Shown: positions 1 through 8,718, numbered from the stretch's first letter. The stretch: DNA of 64,000 bases from SR-FBR-E99 sp963732365 (GCA_963732365.1 CAVSZC010000005.1:1674001-1738000); one strand, 5' to 3'. The notes: a model not told the origin generated them from the sequence alone. Translations and numbers: made by a program.

Positions 1-1596
1 GGATCAGGGGCTACGGCCGTCTTCATTATGGAGACAGCAATCACCGGAGGGTTACGGTTCTCAAGTGTATGGTCAGTGGGAAACAGTGCCCAGACAGGTG
101 TTGAGGATGTGCTCGAGCACCTCGATCTTACGTTCGATCCTGAAAAAAGTTCGAGGATCAAGCTGTTATATATGGAGAGCATCTCTGACCCTGCAAGGTT
201 GCTCAGGCACGCCTCTTCCCTTATAAGAAAAGGATGTCGCATTGCAGCCATAAAGGCCGGAACGTCGGAGGCAGGCTCAAGGGCAGCATCATCTCATACA
301 GGTGCCATGGCCTCGCCTGACAGCGCCGTGGAGGCTCTCTTCCGCAAGGCCGGCATCGTCAGATGCTCCAGCCGCAGCGAGCTGGCAACGGTGGCTTCAC
401 TTTTTACCTACAGACCTCTTACCGGCAACAGAATCGCAGTTGTGACGCATGCCGGCGGACCGGCAGTGATGCTCACCGATGCCCTCAGTGAAGGGGGACT
501 GTCAGTACCGCGGATAAGCAGAGAGGATGCCGGGAGACTGCTTGCCAGGCTTTATCCGGGATCATCAGTCGCAAATCCGATAGATTTCCTTGCGACAGGC
601 ACTGCAGAACAGCTTGGACATATCATCGAAGCCTGCGAGAACGATTTTGAGGATATCGACGCTGTTGCCGTCATCTTCGGAAGTCCGGGGCTCTTTCCTG
701 TTGATGATGTTTATGATTTATTGCACAATAAGATAAGAACATGCCGTAAGCCGATATATCCCATTATGCCTTCGGTAATAAATGTCAAAAGGGAGATCGC
801 CGGTTTTGCTGCGAAGGGCAATGCGATGTTCTTTGATGAGGTACTATTCGCAACGGCCCTTTGCAAGGTTTACAATACGCCGCAGCCGGCCGGGGAGGAG
901 CGAGGCAGTACTGTGACAGATTATTCCCGGGTAAGGTCGGTGATCGACAGTGCCGGCAACGGTTACCTCTCACCTGATAAGGTGACGGAACTGCTCGATG
1001 CGTCAGGAATAGCACGAGTGCCGGAAGAAGTAGTTACCTCTGCCGATGAGGCGGCTGCCGGGGCTTCAAAGATGGGATTCCCGGTGGTAATGAAGGTGGT
1101 GGGGCCGGTGCATAAATCAGATATTGGCGGGGTAGTCCTCAATGTCAGCAGCGCGGAAGAGGCGCGACGGGAGTTCATCAGGATGATCACTCTTGAGGGG
1201 GTGACAGGAATACTTATACAGAAAATGATCTCAGGCAGGGAGCTCTTCTGTGGCGCAAAGAGGGAGGATAAGTTCGGCCACCTCATCATGGCCGGTATGG
1301 GAGGTGTATTTATCGAGGTCTTTAAGGATGTCGCAACATGCCTTGCGCCTGTCTCTGAGAGTGAAGCCCTGTCGATGATAAGGTCACTGAAGTCATACAT
1401 AATAATGAAGGGAGTACGCGGCAGCAGGGGGATAAGCGAGGAGGCATTCATGAAGGTGATAACCTCTCTCTCTGATCTCCTGGCAGCAGCACCGGAGATC
1501 TATGAGATGGATATTAATCCGCTGTTAGCTGATGGAGATAAGATAGTTGCGGTAGATGCCAGGATCAGGATTGAGGCAGTGGGTCGTAGGCAGTAG
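1..1596 (+). CDS. ADP-forming acyl-CoA (acetyl-CoA) synthetase, fused alpha-beta, 5' truncated by window edge
   Basis: The frame is open from base 1, so the true start lies upstream and the CoA-binding Rossmann domain is mostly missing. The first visible Met is at 28. The succinyl-CoA-ligase-like part contains SSHTGAMA (His at about codon 90 from the Met at 28), which matches the phosphorylated His region of this family. The C-terminal half is an ATP-grasp beta domain (GFPVVMKVVGPVHKSDIGGV; ending EMDINPLL). These enzymes convert acyl-CoA + ADP + Pi to acid + ATP, giving substrate-level phosphorylation in peptide and sugar fermenters. An aminotransferase and a 2-oxoacid:ferredoxin oxidoreductase lie downstream, so branched-chain or aromatic acyl-CoAs are plausible substrates (inference). 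The stop codon falls inside a heptamer repeat. Confidence 0.87.
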   Translation, partial: GSGATAVFIMETAITGGLRFSSVWSVGNSAQTGVEDVLEHLDLTFDPEKSSRIKLLYMESISDPARLLRHASSLIRKGCRIAAIKAGTSEAGSRAASSHTGAMASPDSAVEALFRKAGIVRCSSRSELATVASLFTYRPLTGNRIAVVTHAGGPAVMLTDALSEGGLSVPRISREDAGRLLARLYPGSSVANPIDFLATGTAEQLGHIIEACENDFEDIDAVAVIFGSPGLFPVDDVYDLLHNKIRTCRKPIYPIMPSVINVKREIAGFAAKGNAMFFDEVLFATALCKVYNTPQPAGEERGSTVTDYSRVRSVIDSAGNGYLSPDKVTELLDASGIARVPEEVVTSADEAAAGASKMGFPVVMKVVGPVHKSDIGGVVLNVSSAEEARREFIRMITLEGVTGILIQKMISGRELFCGAKREDKFGHLIMAGMGGVFIEVFKDVATCLAPVSESEALSMIRSLKSYIIMKGVRGSRGISEEAFMKVITSLSDLLAAAPEIYEMDINPLLADGDKIVAVDARIRIEAVGRRQ

Positions 1597-1627
1597 GCAG
1601 TAGGCAATAGGCAGTAGGCAGTAGGCA
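1586..1627. repeat. Six tandem heptamers GTAGGCA overlapping the end of the preceding gene
   Basis: Five copies of GTAGGCA and one variant ATAGGCA (1607-1613) stand head to tail. The array supplies the last codons and the TAG stop (1594-1596) of the acyl-CoA synthetase. Two AATCGCA heptamers follow at 1643-1656. Confidence 0.9.
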
Positions 1628-1663
1628 GGAAGAAGTACATAAAATCGCAAATCGCAAATAATA

Positions 1664-2350
1664 ATGAAACGTTCAGACATATTTTTTTTACTTGTTTTTA
1701 CAGGGCTTTTTATTCCATTCTTTCTGTCACACCGGCTTTATGATTCCTTCCTTTGGTTCAGCAGGGAGTGGGCTTTTACTGCAAGCTTCATCAAATTTGC
1801 GATCCTGGCAACAATGGGCGAGATGCTCGGAAGCAGGATAAAGGGAGGAGCCTATATTCCCAAAAACTTCGGGCTGATACCGAGAGCCGTGGTATGGGGT
1901 TTTCTCGGGATGACGGTCAAGGCAGCATTTGTCATTTTCTCGGGTGGAGTACCTCTCATCGCCGGTCACCTGGGGATGGAAGATACTGCCGCGGTCATGG
2001 CAGGAGGCGTCACAGCCCCGAAGGTGCTGCTCTCGTTCTGCATCAGCTTCTTTCTTAACATATTCTATGCCCCTGTTCTCATGGTGACACACAGGGTTAC
2101 GGACACACACATAGCTGCCTCACGGGGAGAAGCGTCCGGGCTGTTCAGGATGCCCGAGGTAACTGCAATTATGACGGCTATAGACTGGAATTCAATGTGG
2201 GGCTTTGTCCTTAAAAAGACCATACCATTCTTCTGGATACCGGCCCAGACAATCACATTCCTTCTGCCGCCGGAGTTCCAGATACTTTTTGCTGCCATAC
2301 TGAGCACGGTGCTGGGCGTCATACTGGCATTCTCAGCCAGAAGCAGATAA
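1664..2350 (+). CDS. Integral membrane protein, possibly Mpv17/PMP22-like
   Basis: A 228-aa hydrophobic protein with about four to six membrane segments (roughly residues 5-25, 38-52, 72-95, 120-142, 180-200, 205-225). The C-terminal stretch (DWNSMWGF, FFWIPAQTITFLLP, then a hydrophobic segment) recalls the end of Mpv17/PMP22 proteins, which have a W..P.Q..NF...P pattern. This is a recollection, not a search, so the family call is tentative. It starts at an ATG 67 bp after the acyl-CoA synthetase, beyond the heptamer repeats. No function can be assigned. Its position between two energy-metabolism genes gives no clear hint. Confidence 0.6.
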   Translation: MKRSDIFFLLVFTGLFIPFFLSHRLYDSFLWFSREWAFTASFIKFAILATMGEMLGSRIKGGAYIPKNFGLIPRAVVWGFLGMTVKAAFVIFSGGVPLIAGHLGMEDTAAVMAGGVTAPKVLLSFCISFFLNIFYAPVLMVTHRVTDTHIAASRGEASGLFRMPEVTAIMTAIDWNSMWGFVLKKTIPFFWIPAQTITFLLPPEFQILFAAILSTVLGVILAFSARSR

Positions 2351-2443
2351 TCGCTGCAGCAAAAGAAGATGAATAAACGGATGCATCAATGGTGACAAAA
2401 AGCATGTAATGGTCTCTTAAGAATTTATATCTTGCAGGCAGTA

Positions 2444-3790
2444 ATGAGGGAAAAAATTGAAAATTATATGGAAAATACCCCCATTAACAGGAAAACCGTA
2501 AGCAACGCGATATCCTCCAGCGGCATCACAGATCTCGGATATGCAAGCATCAGGGAGATCGTAAAACTGGTGAATATACTGAGCAGCGAGACCGGTGTGG
2601 CGTTCATAAGGATGGAGATGGGTGTCCCCGGATTGCCGTCGGCGGAGGTAGGTGTAAATGCTGAGATAGATGCTCTCCGGAAAGGGGTTGCTTCAATCTA
2701 TCCGGATATTGAAGGATTGCCTGAGTTCAAGACCGAGGCTTCCAGGTTTGTAAAACTCTTTCTTGACATAGATGTAAGTCCTGAATGCTGTGTCCCCACT
2801 GCCGGATCAATGATGGGCGGTATGGCAAGCTTCATGGTTGCCAACAGGAATGACAGGACAAAGGAAGGGACACTCTTCATTGACCCGGGCTTCCCGGTGC
2901 AGAAGACACAGACAAGGATACTGGGGCAGGATTACAGGTCTTTTGACGTTTACAACTACCGCGGGGAAAAACTGGGTCCCAAACTCGAATCGATGCTTGA
3001 GTGCGGAAAAGTCTCAACCATACTCTATTCTAATCCCAATAACCCTTCCTGGATCTGTTTCACTGAGGACGAGCTGCGTACAATAGGCCGTCTTGCTGCC
3101 AGGTATGATGTGATTGTTGTGGAGGATCTGGCCTATTTCGGGATGGACTTCCGTACAGACTACTCCCGCCCGGGAGTACCCCCTTACCAGCCTACCGTGG
3201 CCAAATACTGCGATGACTATATTCTTCTGATATCAGCGTCCAAGGTCTTCAGCTATGCCGGACAGCGTGCGGGACTCCTTGTGATGTCTGATCATCTCTA
3301 CAACCGCCGTTACCCTGACCTGCTAAGGTACTATTCGTCAGATCTCTTCGGCAGGGCAATGATCTTCGGCGCACTCTACGCCCTCTCGTCAGGGGTAGCA
3401 CATTCTGTTCAGTATGGATTTACCGCGATTCTTAAGGCTGTCAACGATGGGATTTATAACTTTGTCGAGAATACAAAGGAGTATGGTCTCAAGGCTGCGG
3501 CCATGAAAGATATCTTTATAAAACACGGTTTTACAATAGTATATGACAGGGATATTGAAAAGCCCCTTGCTGACGGGTTCTATTTCACAATCTCATATCC
3601 CGGCTTCAGTGGGGCATCACTTTTGCAGGAGTTGCTTGCATACGGAATTGCAGCGATCACTCTTAACATAACGGGCAGTGAGAGGACTGAAGGACTCAGG
3701 GCATGTGTCTCACAGGTGAAGCGGGAACAGTTGCCCGTGCTTGACGGGAGACTGAGGCTGTTCAGGGAGAATAATCCTGTATTAAAATGA
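2444..3790 (+). CDS. PLP-dependent aminotransferase class I/II (fold type I)
   Basis: About 448 aa. Fold-type-I landmarks in order: GSMMGGMASF (cofactor phosphate region), SNPNNPSW (Asn contacting PLP), VVEDLAYFGMD (Asp pairing with the pyridine N), and SASKVFSYAGQRAG with the Schiff-base Lys. It would transfer amino groups between an amino acid and a 2-oxo acid in the cytoplasm; specificity cannot be read. I start it at the ATG at 2444. A TTG at 2432 and a second ATG at 2468 are in frame alternatives. It sits just upstream of the 2-oxoacid oxidoreductase operon and probably feeds it (inference): amino acid to 2-oxo acid, then to acyl-CoA, then to acid plus ATP. Confidence 0.82.
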   Translation: MREKIENYMENTPINRKTVSNAISSSGITDLGYASIREIVKLVNILSSETGVAFIRMEMGVPGLPSAEVGVNAEIDALRKGVASIYPDIEGLPEFKTEASRFVKLFLDIDVSPECCVPTAGSMMGGMASFMVANRNDRTKEGTLFIDPGFPVQKTQTRILGQDYRSFDVYNYRGEKLGPKLESMLECGKVSTILYSNPNNPSWICFTEDELRTIGRLAARYDVIVVEDLAYFGMDFRTDYSRPGVPPYQPTVAKYCDDYILLISASKVFSYAGQRAGLLVMSDHLYNRRYPDLLRYYSSDLFGRAMIFGALYALSSGVAHSVQYGFTAILKAVNDGIYNFVENTKEYGLKAAAMKDIFIKHGFTIVYDRDIEKPLADGFYFTISYPGFSGASLLQELLAYGIAAITLNITGSERTEGLRACVSQVKREQLPVLDGRLRLFRENNPVLK

Positions 3791-3825
3791 TTATCAATTA
3801 TTAGAAATAAGAAAAACTTAAAGAT

Positions 3826-4053
3826 ATGGCTAAGATAAAAGGTGCTGTTGTAGTTGACAGGGAGAGGTGCAAGGGGTGTGAGGTATGTGTTGTCACATGT
3901 CCGACCGAGACGCTCGCACTATCACCCGAGGTGAACGGCAAGGGTTATCACTTCTCCTTTGCTGTTAATCCGGATGCATGCATAGGTTGCACCAACTGTG
4001 CTGTTGTCTGCCCTGACGGTGTGATTACTGTCTATAAGGTAAAGGTGGGATAA
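3826..4053 (+). CDS. 2-oxoacid:ferredoxin oxidoreductase delta subunit (2x[4Fe-4S] ferredoxin)
   Basis: A 75-aa protein with two Cys clusters, CKGCEVCVVTCP and CIGCTNCAVVCP, each CxxCxxCxxxCP. It should hold two [4Fe-4S] clusters that pass electrons from the TPP subunit to an external ferredoxin. It lies 28 bp before the alpha subunit gene, in the delta-alpha-beta-gamma order seen in VorB-type (3-methyl-2-oxobutanoate) and KorABCD enzymes of Bacteroidota. Short but well supported by motif and context. Confidence 0.92.
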   Translation: MAKIKGAVVVDRERCKGCEVCVVTCPTETLALSPEVNGKGYHFSFAVNPDACIGCTNCAVVCPDGVITVYKVKVG

Positions 4054-4081
4054 CTGATTTCGAAATAACAGAATAATATAA

Positions 4082-5149
4082 ATGGAAAAGGAACTGAAAT
4101 TGATGAAGGGCAACGAAGCTATCGCCGAGGCGGCGATACGGGCCGGTGCCGATGGTTATTTCGGGTATCCCATCACTCCGCAGAGTGAGATACTTGAATA
4201 TCTTATGGAGGCTAATCCACAGGCCCGTACGGGCATGGTGGTGCTTCAGGCAGAGAGTGAGGTGGCAGCGATAAATATGGTCTACGGCGGTGCCGCCTGC
4301 GGAAAGAAGGTGCTGACCTCCTCCTCCTCACCCGGCATTAGCCTGAAGCAGGAGGGGATTACTTACATTGCCGGTGCTGAACTGCCCTGCCTTATTGTCA
4401 ATGTTGTCCGTGGAGGCCCGGGGCTGGGAACAATACAGCCGGCCCAGAGTGATTATTTCCAGGCTGTCAAGGGAGGCGGGCACGGCGACTATCATCTTAT
4501 TGTGCTGGCTCCCTCTTCGGTGCAGGAGATGGCTGACTTTGTGGAGCTGGGATTTGACCTGGCCTTCAAATACAGGAACCCCGTTATGATACTCTCTGAC
4601 GGTGCCATCGGTCAGATGATGGAGAAGGTGTACCTGAAGCCGCAGAAGGAGAGATCAACAGAGATACTGCCATGGGCCACGACCGGCAAACCGGAGACGC
4701 GTGAGCGCAACATCATCACCTCACTTGATCTTGACGCCGCGCGGCAGGAGAAATTCAACCTGAAGCTCGTGGCTAAATACAATGAGATTAAGGAGAAGGA
4801 GGTGCGTCTCGAGGAGTTCCTTACGGATGACGCTGAATATATCCTGGTTGCATACGGCACCAGTGCCCGGATCTGTCAGAAGGCCATAAAGCTTGCAAGA
4901 GCTGAAGGAATAAAGGTGGGTCTGTTGCGTCCTATCACCCTGTTTCCCTATCCGAGCCGCAGGCTCAATGAAATGGCCTCAAAGGTCAGGGGAATGCTTG
5001 CAGTGGAGATGAGCACAGGCCAGATGGTTGAAGATGTGATGCTGGCTGTCAATGGCAAGACCCGGGTGGCACACTTCGGCAGAATGGGAGGAATAATACC
5101 GACACCTGAAGAGGTGGTCGAGAACCTGAAGAAATTTATTAAAGGATAA
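4082..5149 (+). CDS. vorB: 2-oxoacid:ferredoxin oxidoreductase alpha subunit (VorB/KorA type)
   Basis: 355 aa. The pyrimidine-binding domain of the TPP enzyme is at the N-terminus (MKGNEAIAEAAIRAGADGYF, YPITPQSEI, QAESEVAAINM, TSSSSPGISL). The transketolase C-terminal-like domain is at about residues 250-350 (VAYGTSARICQKA, GLLRPITLFPYP). The complex oxidatively decarboxylates 2-oxo acids to acyl-CoA with ferredoxin reduction. The family cannot be split cleanly into valine-type (VOR) and oxoglutarate-type (KOR) by eye. The gene order and the nearby acyl-CoA synthetase favour branched-chain 2-oxo acids (inference). The beta subunit starts 6 bp after its stop, so translation is likely coupled. 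Confidence 0.9.
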   Translation: MEKELKLMKGNEAIAEAAIRAGADGYFGYPITPQSEILEYLMEANPQARTGMVVLQAESEVAAINMVYGGAACGKKVLTSSSSPGISLKQEGITYIAGAELPCLIVNVVRGGPGLGTIQPAQSDYFQAVKGGGHGDYHLIVLAPSSVQEMADFVELGFDLAFKYRNPVMILSDGAIGQMMEKVYLKPQKERSTEILPWATTGKPETRERNIITSLDLDAARQEKFNLKLVAKYNEIKEKEVRLEEFLTDDAEYILVAYGTSARICQKAIKLARAEGIKVGLLRPITLFPYPSRRLNEMASKVRGMLAVEMSTGQMVEDVMLAVNGKTRVAHFGRMGGIIPTPEEVVENLKKFIKG

Positions 5150-5155
5150 CAGACC

Positions 5156-5932
5156 ATGGCAGAGATTAAATTCAATGATATAATTAAACCTGAGAATCTT
5201 GTATACAAGAGATCAAAGGTTCTCACTGACAATGTGATGCATTACTGCCCGGGGTGCGGCCATGGTACCGTGCACAACGTACTGGCAGAGGTTATCGAGG
5301 AGGAGGGGCTGCAGAGCAGGACCATCGGCATAACGCCGGTGGGCTGTTCGGTGCTGATGTACAATTACCTGGATATTGATTTTCAGGAGGCTGCTCATGG
5401 AAGGGCACCTGCCCTGGCCACAGCCGTGAAACGGCTCATGCCTGATAAGTTTGTTTTCAGCTACCAGGGTGACGGCGACCTCGCAGCAATAGGCACCGCA
5501 GAGACTATTCACACATGCAACAGGGGAGAGAATATCCTCATGCTCTTCATCAACAACGGCATCTATGGTATGACGGGCGGGCAGATGGCCCCTACAACGC
5601 TTGAGGGAATGAAGTCATCAACGTCACCCTACGGCCGCGATGTAGCCATGATGGGAGCACCCATCAAGATGGCTGACATCGTAGCCATGCTGCCGGGGAC
5701 ATGCTTTGTCACACGGCACAGCGTCAACACTGCCTCAGGTGTAAAGAAACTGAAGAGGGCTCTTAAAAAGGCAGTGCAATACCAGAACGAAAAGAGAGGA
5801 ACATGTTTCATAGAGGTGGTTTCAAACTGCCCGTCAGGATGGAAGATGACCCCGGTGGAATCAAACAAATGGATGGAAGAGAATATGATTCCGTTCTATC
5901 CGCTTGGAGACATTAAGGTACCGGCTGAATAA
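5156..5932 (+). CDS. 2-oxoacid:ferredoxin oxidoreductase beta subunit (TPP-binding)
   Basis: 258 aa. The N-terminal CPGCGHG motif and the TPP/Mg-binding GDGDLAAIG...NNGIYGMTGGQ region (about residues 103-140) identify the TPP-binding beta subunit. It holds the cofactor diphosphate and pairs with the alpha subunit. It is the third gene of the delta-alpha-beta-gamma operon. The 75-bp gap to the gamma gene carries a 22-bp perfect palindrome, the only long gap in the operon. Confidence 0.92.
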   Translation: MAEIKFNDIIKPENLVYKRSKVLTDNVMHYCPGCGHGTVHNVLAEVIEEEGLQSRTIGITPVGCSVLMYNYLDIDFQEAAHGRAPALATAVKRLMPDKFVFSYQGDGDLAAIGTAETIHTCNRGENILMLFINNGIYGMTGGQMAPTTLEGMKSSTSPYGRDVAMMGAPIKMADIVAMLPGTCFVTRHSVNTASGVKKLKRALKKAVQYQNEKRGTCFIEVVSNCPSGWKMTPVESNKWMEENMIPFYPLGDIKVPAE

Positions 5933-5945
5933 CAGAACAACTGTT

Positions 5946-5967
5946 GAGACGCAGCATGCTGCGTCTC
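5946..5967. repeat. 22-bp perfect palindrome between beta and gamma subunit genes
   Basis: The arm GAGACGCAGCA is followed immediately by its reverse complement. There is no T-run after it, so it does not look like an intrinsic terminator. Closely similar GAGACG...CGTCTC palindromes are, from memory, dispersed intergenic repeats in Bacteroidota and cyanobacteria. Confidence 0.85.
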
Positions 5968-6007
5968 TGCGATACGGCACAAATCTATTTCAATTAATGA
6001 CCAAATC

Positions 6008-6553
6008 ATGACAGAAGAAATAATAATAGCAGGTTTCGGAGGACAGGGTGTGTTGTCTATGGGCAAGATCATGGCCTATTCAGGTATGATGCAGGATATG
6101 GAGGTAAGCTGGATGCCTTCATACGGTCCGGAGATGAGGGGCGGCACTGCCAACGTCAACGTGATACTCAGCGATGAACGTATCAGTTCACCCATACTCA
6201 GAAGCTTTGACACAGCCATCATCCTCAACCAGCAGAGCATGGACAAGTTTGAGAACACGGTCAAGCCTGGCGGTACACTTATCTATGACGGTAACGGGAT
6301 AACCCATCATCCGACGAGGAAAGACATAACCATCTACAGGATAGATGCTGCCGAAGAGGCTGCCAGCATGAAGATGCAGAAAGTGTTCAACATGATCGTC
6401 CTCGGGGGTTTCATGAAGGTTAAGCCGATCCTTAAGATTGAATATGTTATCAAGGGGCTGAAGAAATCACTTCCTGAACGATACCATAACCTTATTCCGC
6501 TCAACGAACAGGCTATTCAGCGGGGAATGGATCTGATCAAACAGATATCATAA
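6008..6553 (+). CDS. 2-oxoacid:ferredoxin oxidoreductase gamma subunit
   Basis: 181 aa. The N-terminus GFGGQGVLSMGKIMA and the segment SYGPEMRGGTANVNV are the hallmark of the gamma (CoA-binding) domain of pyruvate/2-oxoacid:acceptor oxidoreductases. It completes the four-subunit enzyme. It starts 75 bp after the beta gene. Its TAA stop (6551-6553) lies inside the left arm of an inverted repeat that it shares with the convergent nadD. Confidence 0.92.
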   Translation: MTEEIIIAGFGGQGVLSMGKIMAYSGMMQDMEVSWMPSYGPEMRGGTANVNVILSDERISSPILRSFDTAIILNQQSMDKFENTVKPGGTLIYDGNGITHHPTRKDITIYRIDAAEEAASMKMQKVFNMIVLGGFMKVKPILKIEYVIKGLKKSLPERYHNLIPLNEQAIQRGMDLIKQIS

Positions 6554-6628
6554 TTTGCGATTTTCGATTTGCGATTTTCGATTGATGAAGCCCTTAATCG
6601 ACAATCGACAATCGCACATCGCAAATTA
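6551..6628. repeat. Heptamer-derived inverted repeat between convergent genes
   Basis: An 11-bp perfect inverted repeat (6551-6561 with 6618-6628) encloses further TTTGCGA/TTTTCGA heptamers on the left and AATCGAC/AATCGCA heptamers on the right. Each outer arm contains the TAA stop of one flanking gene. A fold would give a long imperfect hairpin that could end both transcripts, although no classic G+C stem with a T-run is present. Confidence 0.75.
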
Positions 6629-7219
6629 TTCATAGAAGTGCATCTCGCGGATGTATTTCCATGCCGGTGCAGGTACGAACCATGAAACATCCTTTCCTTC
6701 CCTGATGGCATTCCTGATAAATGTCCCGGATATCTCCATCACCGGTGCCTTTACCTTCGTGACTGAGGCGATGGAGAGAATCTCATCAAGCCTCCTGCTG
6801 TTTTTCTTCCCGGGTTCAAGCCGCGGATAGACAATTAAAGGATATCTCTTTACCAGCTCCTCTGCGTTCTTCCATTTATGCAGTGTCGACAGGTTATCTT
6901 CTCCCATAATAAGGGTAAACCGTCGGGCGGGATATTTCTCGGCAAGGTAGGCCAGTGTATCAATTGTGTATGAAGGTTGCGGAAGGTTGAACTCTATATC
7001 CGATACCCTGAACCGGCTGTCGCCGCCGATGGCCTGCTCAGTCATGTACAACCTGTCACGGCCTGCCAGGAGTGTCTCCTTCGCCTTCAGCGGATTATGA
7101 GGGCTGACAACGAACCATATCTCATTCAGCGAGGTATACTCGGCAATGTAGTTAGCTATTGCCATGTGCCCTATATGAACGGGGTTGAATGATCCGAAGA
7201 ACAGTCCTGTTTCCATCAT
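6626..7219 (-). CDS. nadD: Nicotinate-nucleotide adenylyltransferase
   Basis: 197 aa. The nucleotidyltransferase motif GSFNPVHIGH near the N-terminus and ISGTFIRNAIREGKD near the C-terminus (the ISSTxIR motif of the family) identify NadD. It adenylates nicotinate mononucleotide to deamido-NAD in NAD biosynthesis. Two adjacent ATGs (7219, 7216) could start it. They overlap the TGA of gmk, so the two genes are probably translationally coupled. It is the last gene of a leftward yicC-gmk-nadD group. Confidence 0.95.
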   Translation of the reverse strand: MMETGLFFGSFNPVHIGHMAIANYIAEYTSLNEIWFVVSPHNPLKAKETLLAGRDRLYMTEQAIGGDSRFRVSDIEFNLPQPSYTIDTLAYLAEKYPARRFTLIMGEDNLSTLHKWKNAEELVKRYPLIVYPRLEPGKKNSRRLDEILSIASVTKVKAPVMEISGTFIRNAIREGKDVSWFVPAPAWKYIREMHFYE

Positions 7220-7797
7220 TTCCTATTCAAAAAACCGGTAACGACCGTTTCAATCTCTTTGCAGGCCCTTGAGAGGTCATCATTCACAATGACCCTGTCA
7301 AACCTGTCAGCAAGCTCTATCTCCCTGTAAGCCTTTTCGACCCTCATCATGATCTTGTCTTCAGGGTCGGTACCTCTTCTGATCAGTCGTTGCTTCAGTT
7401 CTTCAACTGAGGGGGGCATAATGAAAATGGCAAGCGCGTTGCTGCCGAAAATATTCTTAAGGCTGATGCCTCCCCTGACATCAACGTCAAACAGGGGTAT
7501 CATGCCGGCTTTTGTTATACGTTCAATCTCACTCCTGAGCGTCCCGTAAAAATGATCCCTGTAAACCTCTTCCCACTCAATGAATTCACCTGCATCAATC
7601 CTCTTTCTGAATTCACCGGCTGAGATAAAATAGTACTCGTGTCCGTTCTTCTCGCTGCCTCTGGGTTTTCTGCTGGTGGCTGAAACTGAGAATTCGAGAG
7701 GGAGGCCGCTTGCCAGCAGGTAGTTCACCAGTGTCGATTTTCCGGCTCCTGACGGAGCTGAGATAATGAGAACGGGTGTATTGTCTTCAGCATTCAT
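7216..7797 (-). CDS. gmk: Guanylate kinase
   Basis: 193 aa, normal family length. The P-loop SAPSGAGKSTL is at about residues 13-23. The GMP-binding segment (SATSRKPRGSEKNGHEYYF, EFIEWEEVYRDHFYGT) and the lid RLIRRGTDPEDKI follow. It phosphorylates GMP to GDP. The start lies 5 bp after the stop of yicC, and its TGA overlaps the nadD start codons. Confidence 0.96.
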   Translation of the reverse strand: MNAEDNTPVLIISAPSGAGKSTLVNYLLASGLPLEFSVSATSRKPRGSEKNGHEYYFISAGEFRKRIDAGEFIEWEEVYRDHFYGTLRSEIERITKAGMIPLFDVDVRGGISLKNIFGSNALAIFIMPPSVEELKQRLIRRGTDPEDKIMMRVEKAYREIELADRFDRVIVNDDLSRACKEIETVVTGFLNRK

Positions 7798-7802
7798 CCG
7801 GG

Positions 7803-8678
7803 TCAGAGAACGTTAAGTGTCTGTTCTTTAATGCGTTCCAGCTCGTCTTTCATCATCACCACAAGTTTCTGCATGGCTGCGTCATTGGCTTTTGAACCGA
7901 TGGTGTTGATCTCGCGGCCAATTTCCTGAGCAATGAAATTCAGCATCTTACCGTTCTGTCCGCTGGTCTCGATTGTCTCGCAGAAGTAGTCGCAATGCTT
8001 CCTGAGTCTCACCTTTTCTTCATTTATATCCATTTTCTCGAGGTAGAAGATCAGTTCCTGTTCAAAACGGTTCTGGTCAATATTTTCTGTTGCGACAGCA
8101 TCCCTGAGTGATGAATTGAGCTTCTCCCTCATGCGGGTAATGCGGTCACCCTCGACGGTACTTAATTGTTCGAGATATTTTGTGATCATGTTTACCGATT
8201 TAAGAAGGTCGGCAGCCAGTGCTTTCCCCTCTTCAACTCGATACAGGTCAGTTATTGCCAGGGCGTCATCTATCAGTCGCGATGCGGTATTCCACTCCTC
8301 TTCTGTAAGTTCAGGCCTGTCTGTCTTGAGTGTCTCGGGCAATCTCATTACTATACCAAGCAGGTCACTCTTATTATCAAGCCCGAGCTCGTCACTTATC
8401 TCCCTGAGCTGGTTCAGGTAACTCCTGACATTGTTCCTGTTTATGACCGGAGTCTGCTCTTCGTCCATTACATCGAAGGAGATGAAGAGGTCTATCTTGC
8501 CCCTTTCAAGTTTGCGGAGGATGAGGTTGCGGATTTCAAGTTCCTTCTCCTTGTAGAGCCATGGGAGCTTGGTGCTTATATCTGCCTGTTTGCTGTTAAG
8601 AGACTTCACCTCAACGGTTATTTTACGGCGTGCTGTTTCGAGCATGGCTTTGCCGTATCCTGTCATTGATCGTATCAT
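7803..8678 (-). CDS. yicC: YicC/YloC-family endoribonuclease
   Basis: About 291 aa from the ATG at 8678, which gives the classic N-terminus MIRSMTGYG; an upstream in-frame ATG at 8702 would add eight residues without homology. The C-terminal block (EEKVRLRKHCDYF, NFIAQEIGREINTIGSKAND) is the conserved DUF1732 region, with the His and acidic residues expected for the nuclease. The family is known for mRNA degradation roles. Its position directly before gmk is a widely conserved neighbourhood. Confidence 0.92.
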   Translation of the reverse strand: MIRSMTGYGKAMLETARRKITVEVKSLNSKQADISTKLPWLYKEKELEIRNLILRKLERGKIDLFISFDVMDEEQTPVINRNNVRSYLNQLREISDELGLDNKSDLLGIVMRLPETLKTDRPELTEEEWNTASRLIDDALAITDLYRVEEGKALAADLLKSVNMITKYLEQLSTVEGDRITRMREKLNSSLRDAVATENIDQNRFEQELIFYLEKMDINEEKVRLRKHCDYFCETIETSGQNGKMLNFIAQEIGREINTIGSKANDAAMQKLVVMMKDELERIKEQTLNVL

Positions 8679-8718
8679 CAGAGTGCTGTTATTCCCTGGC
8701 AAAGATAGGTTTTTTGGA

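Noticed and set aside
1586..1656. CRISPR-like array
   Set aside because: The units are contiguous 7-mers without spacers.
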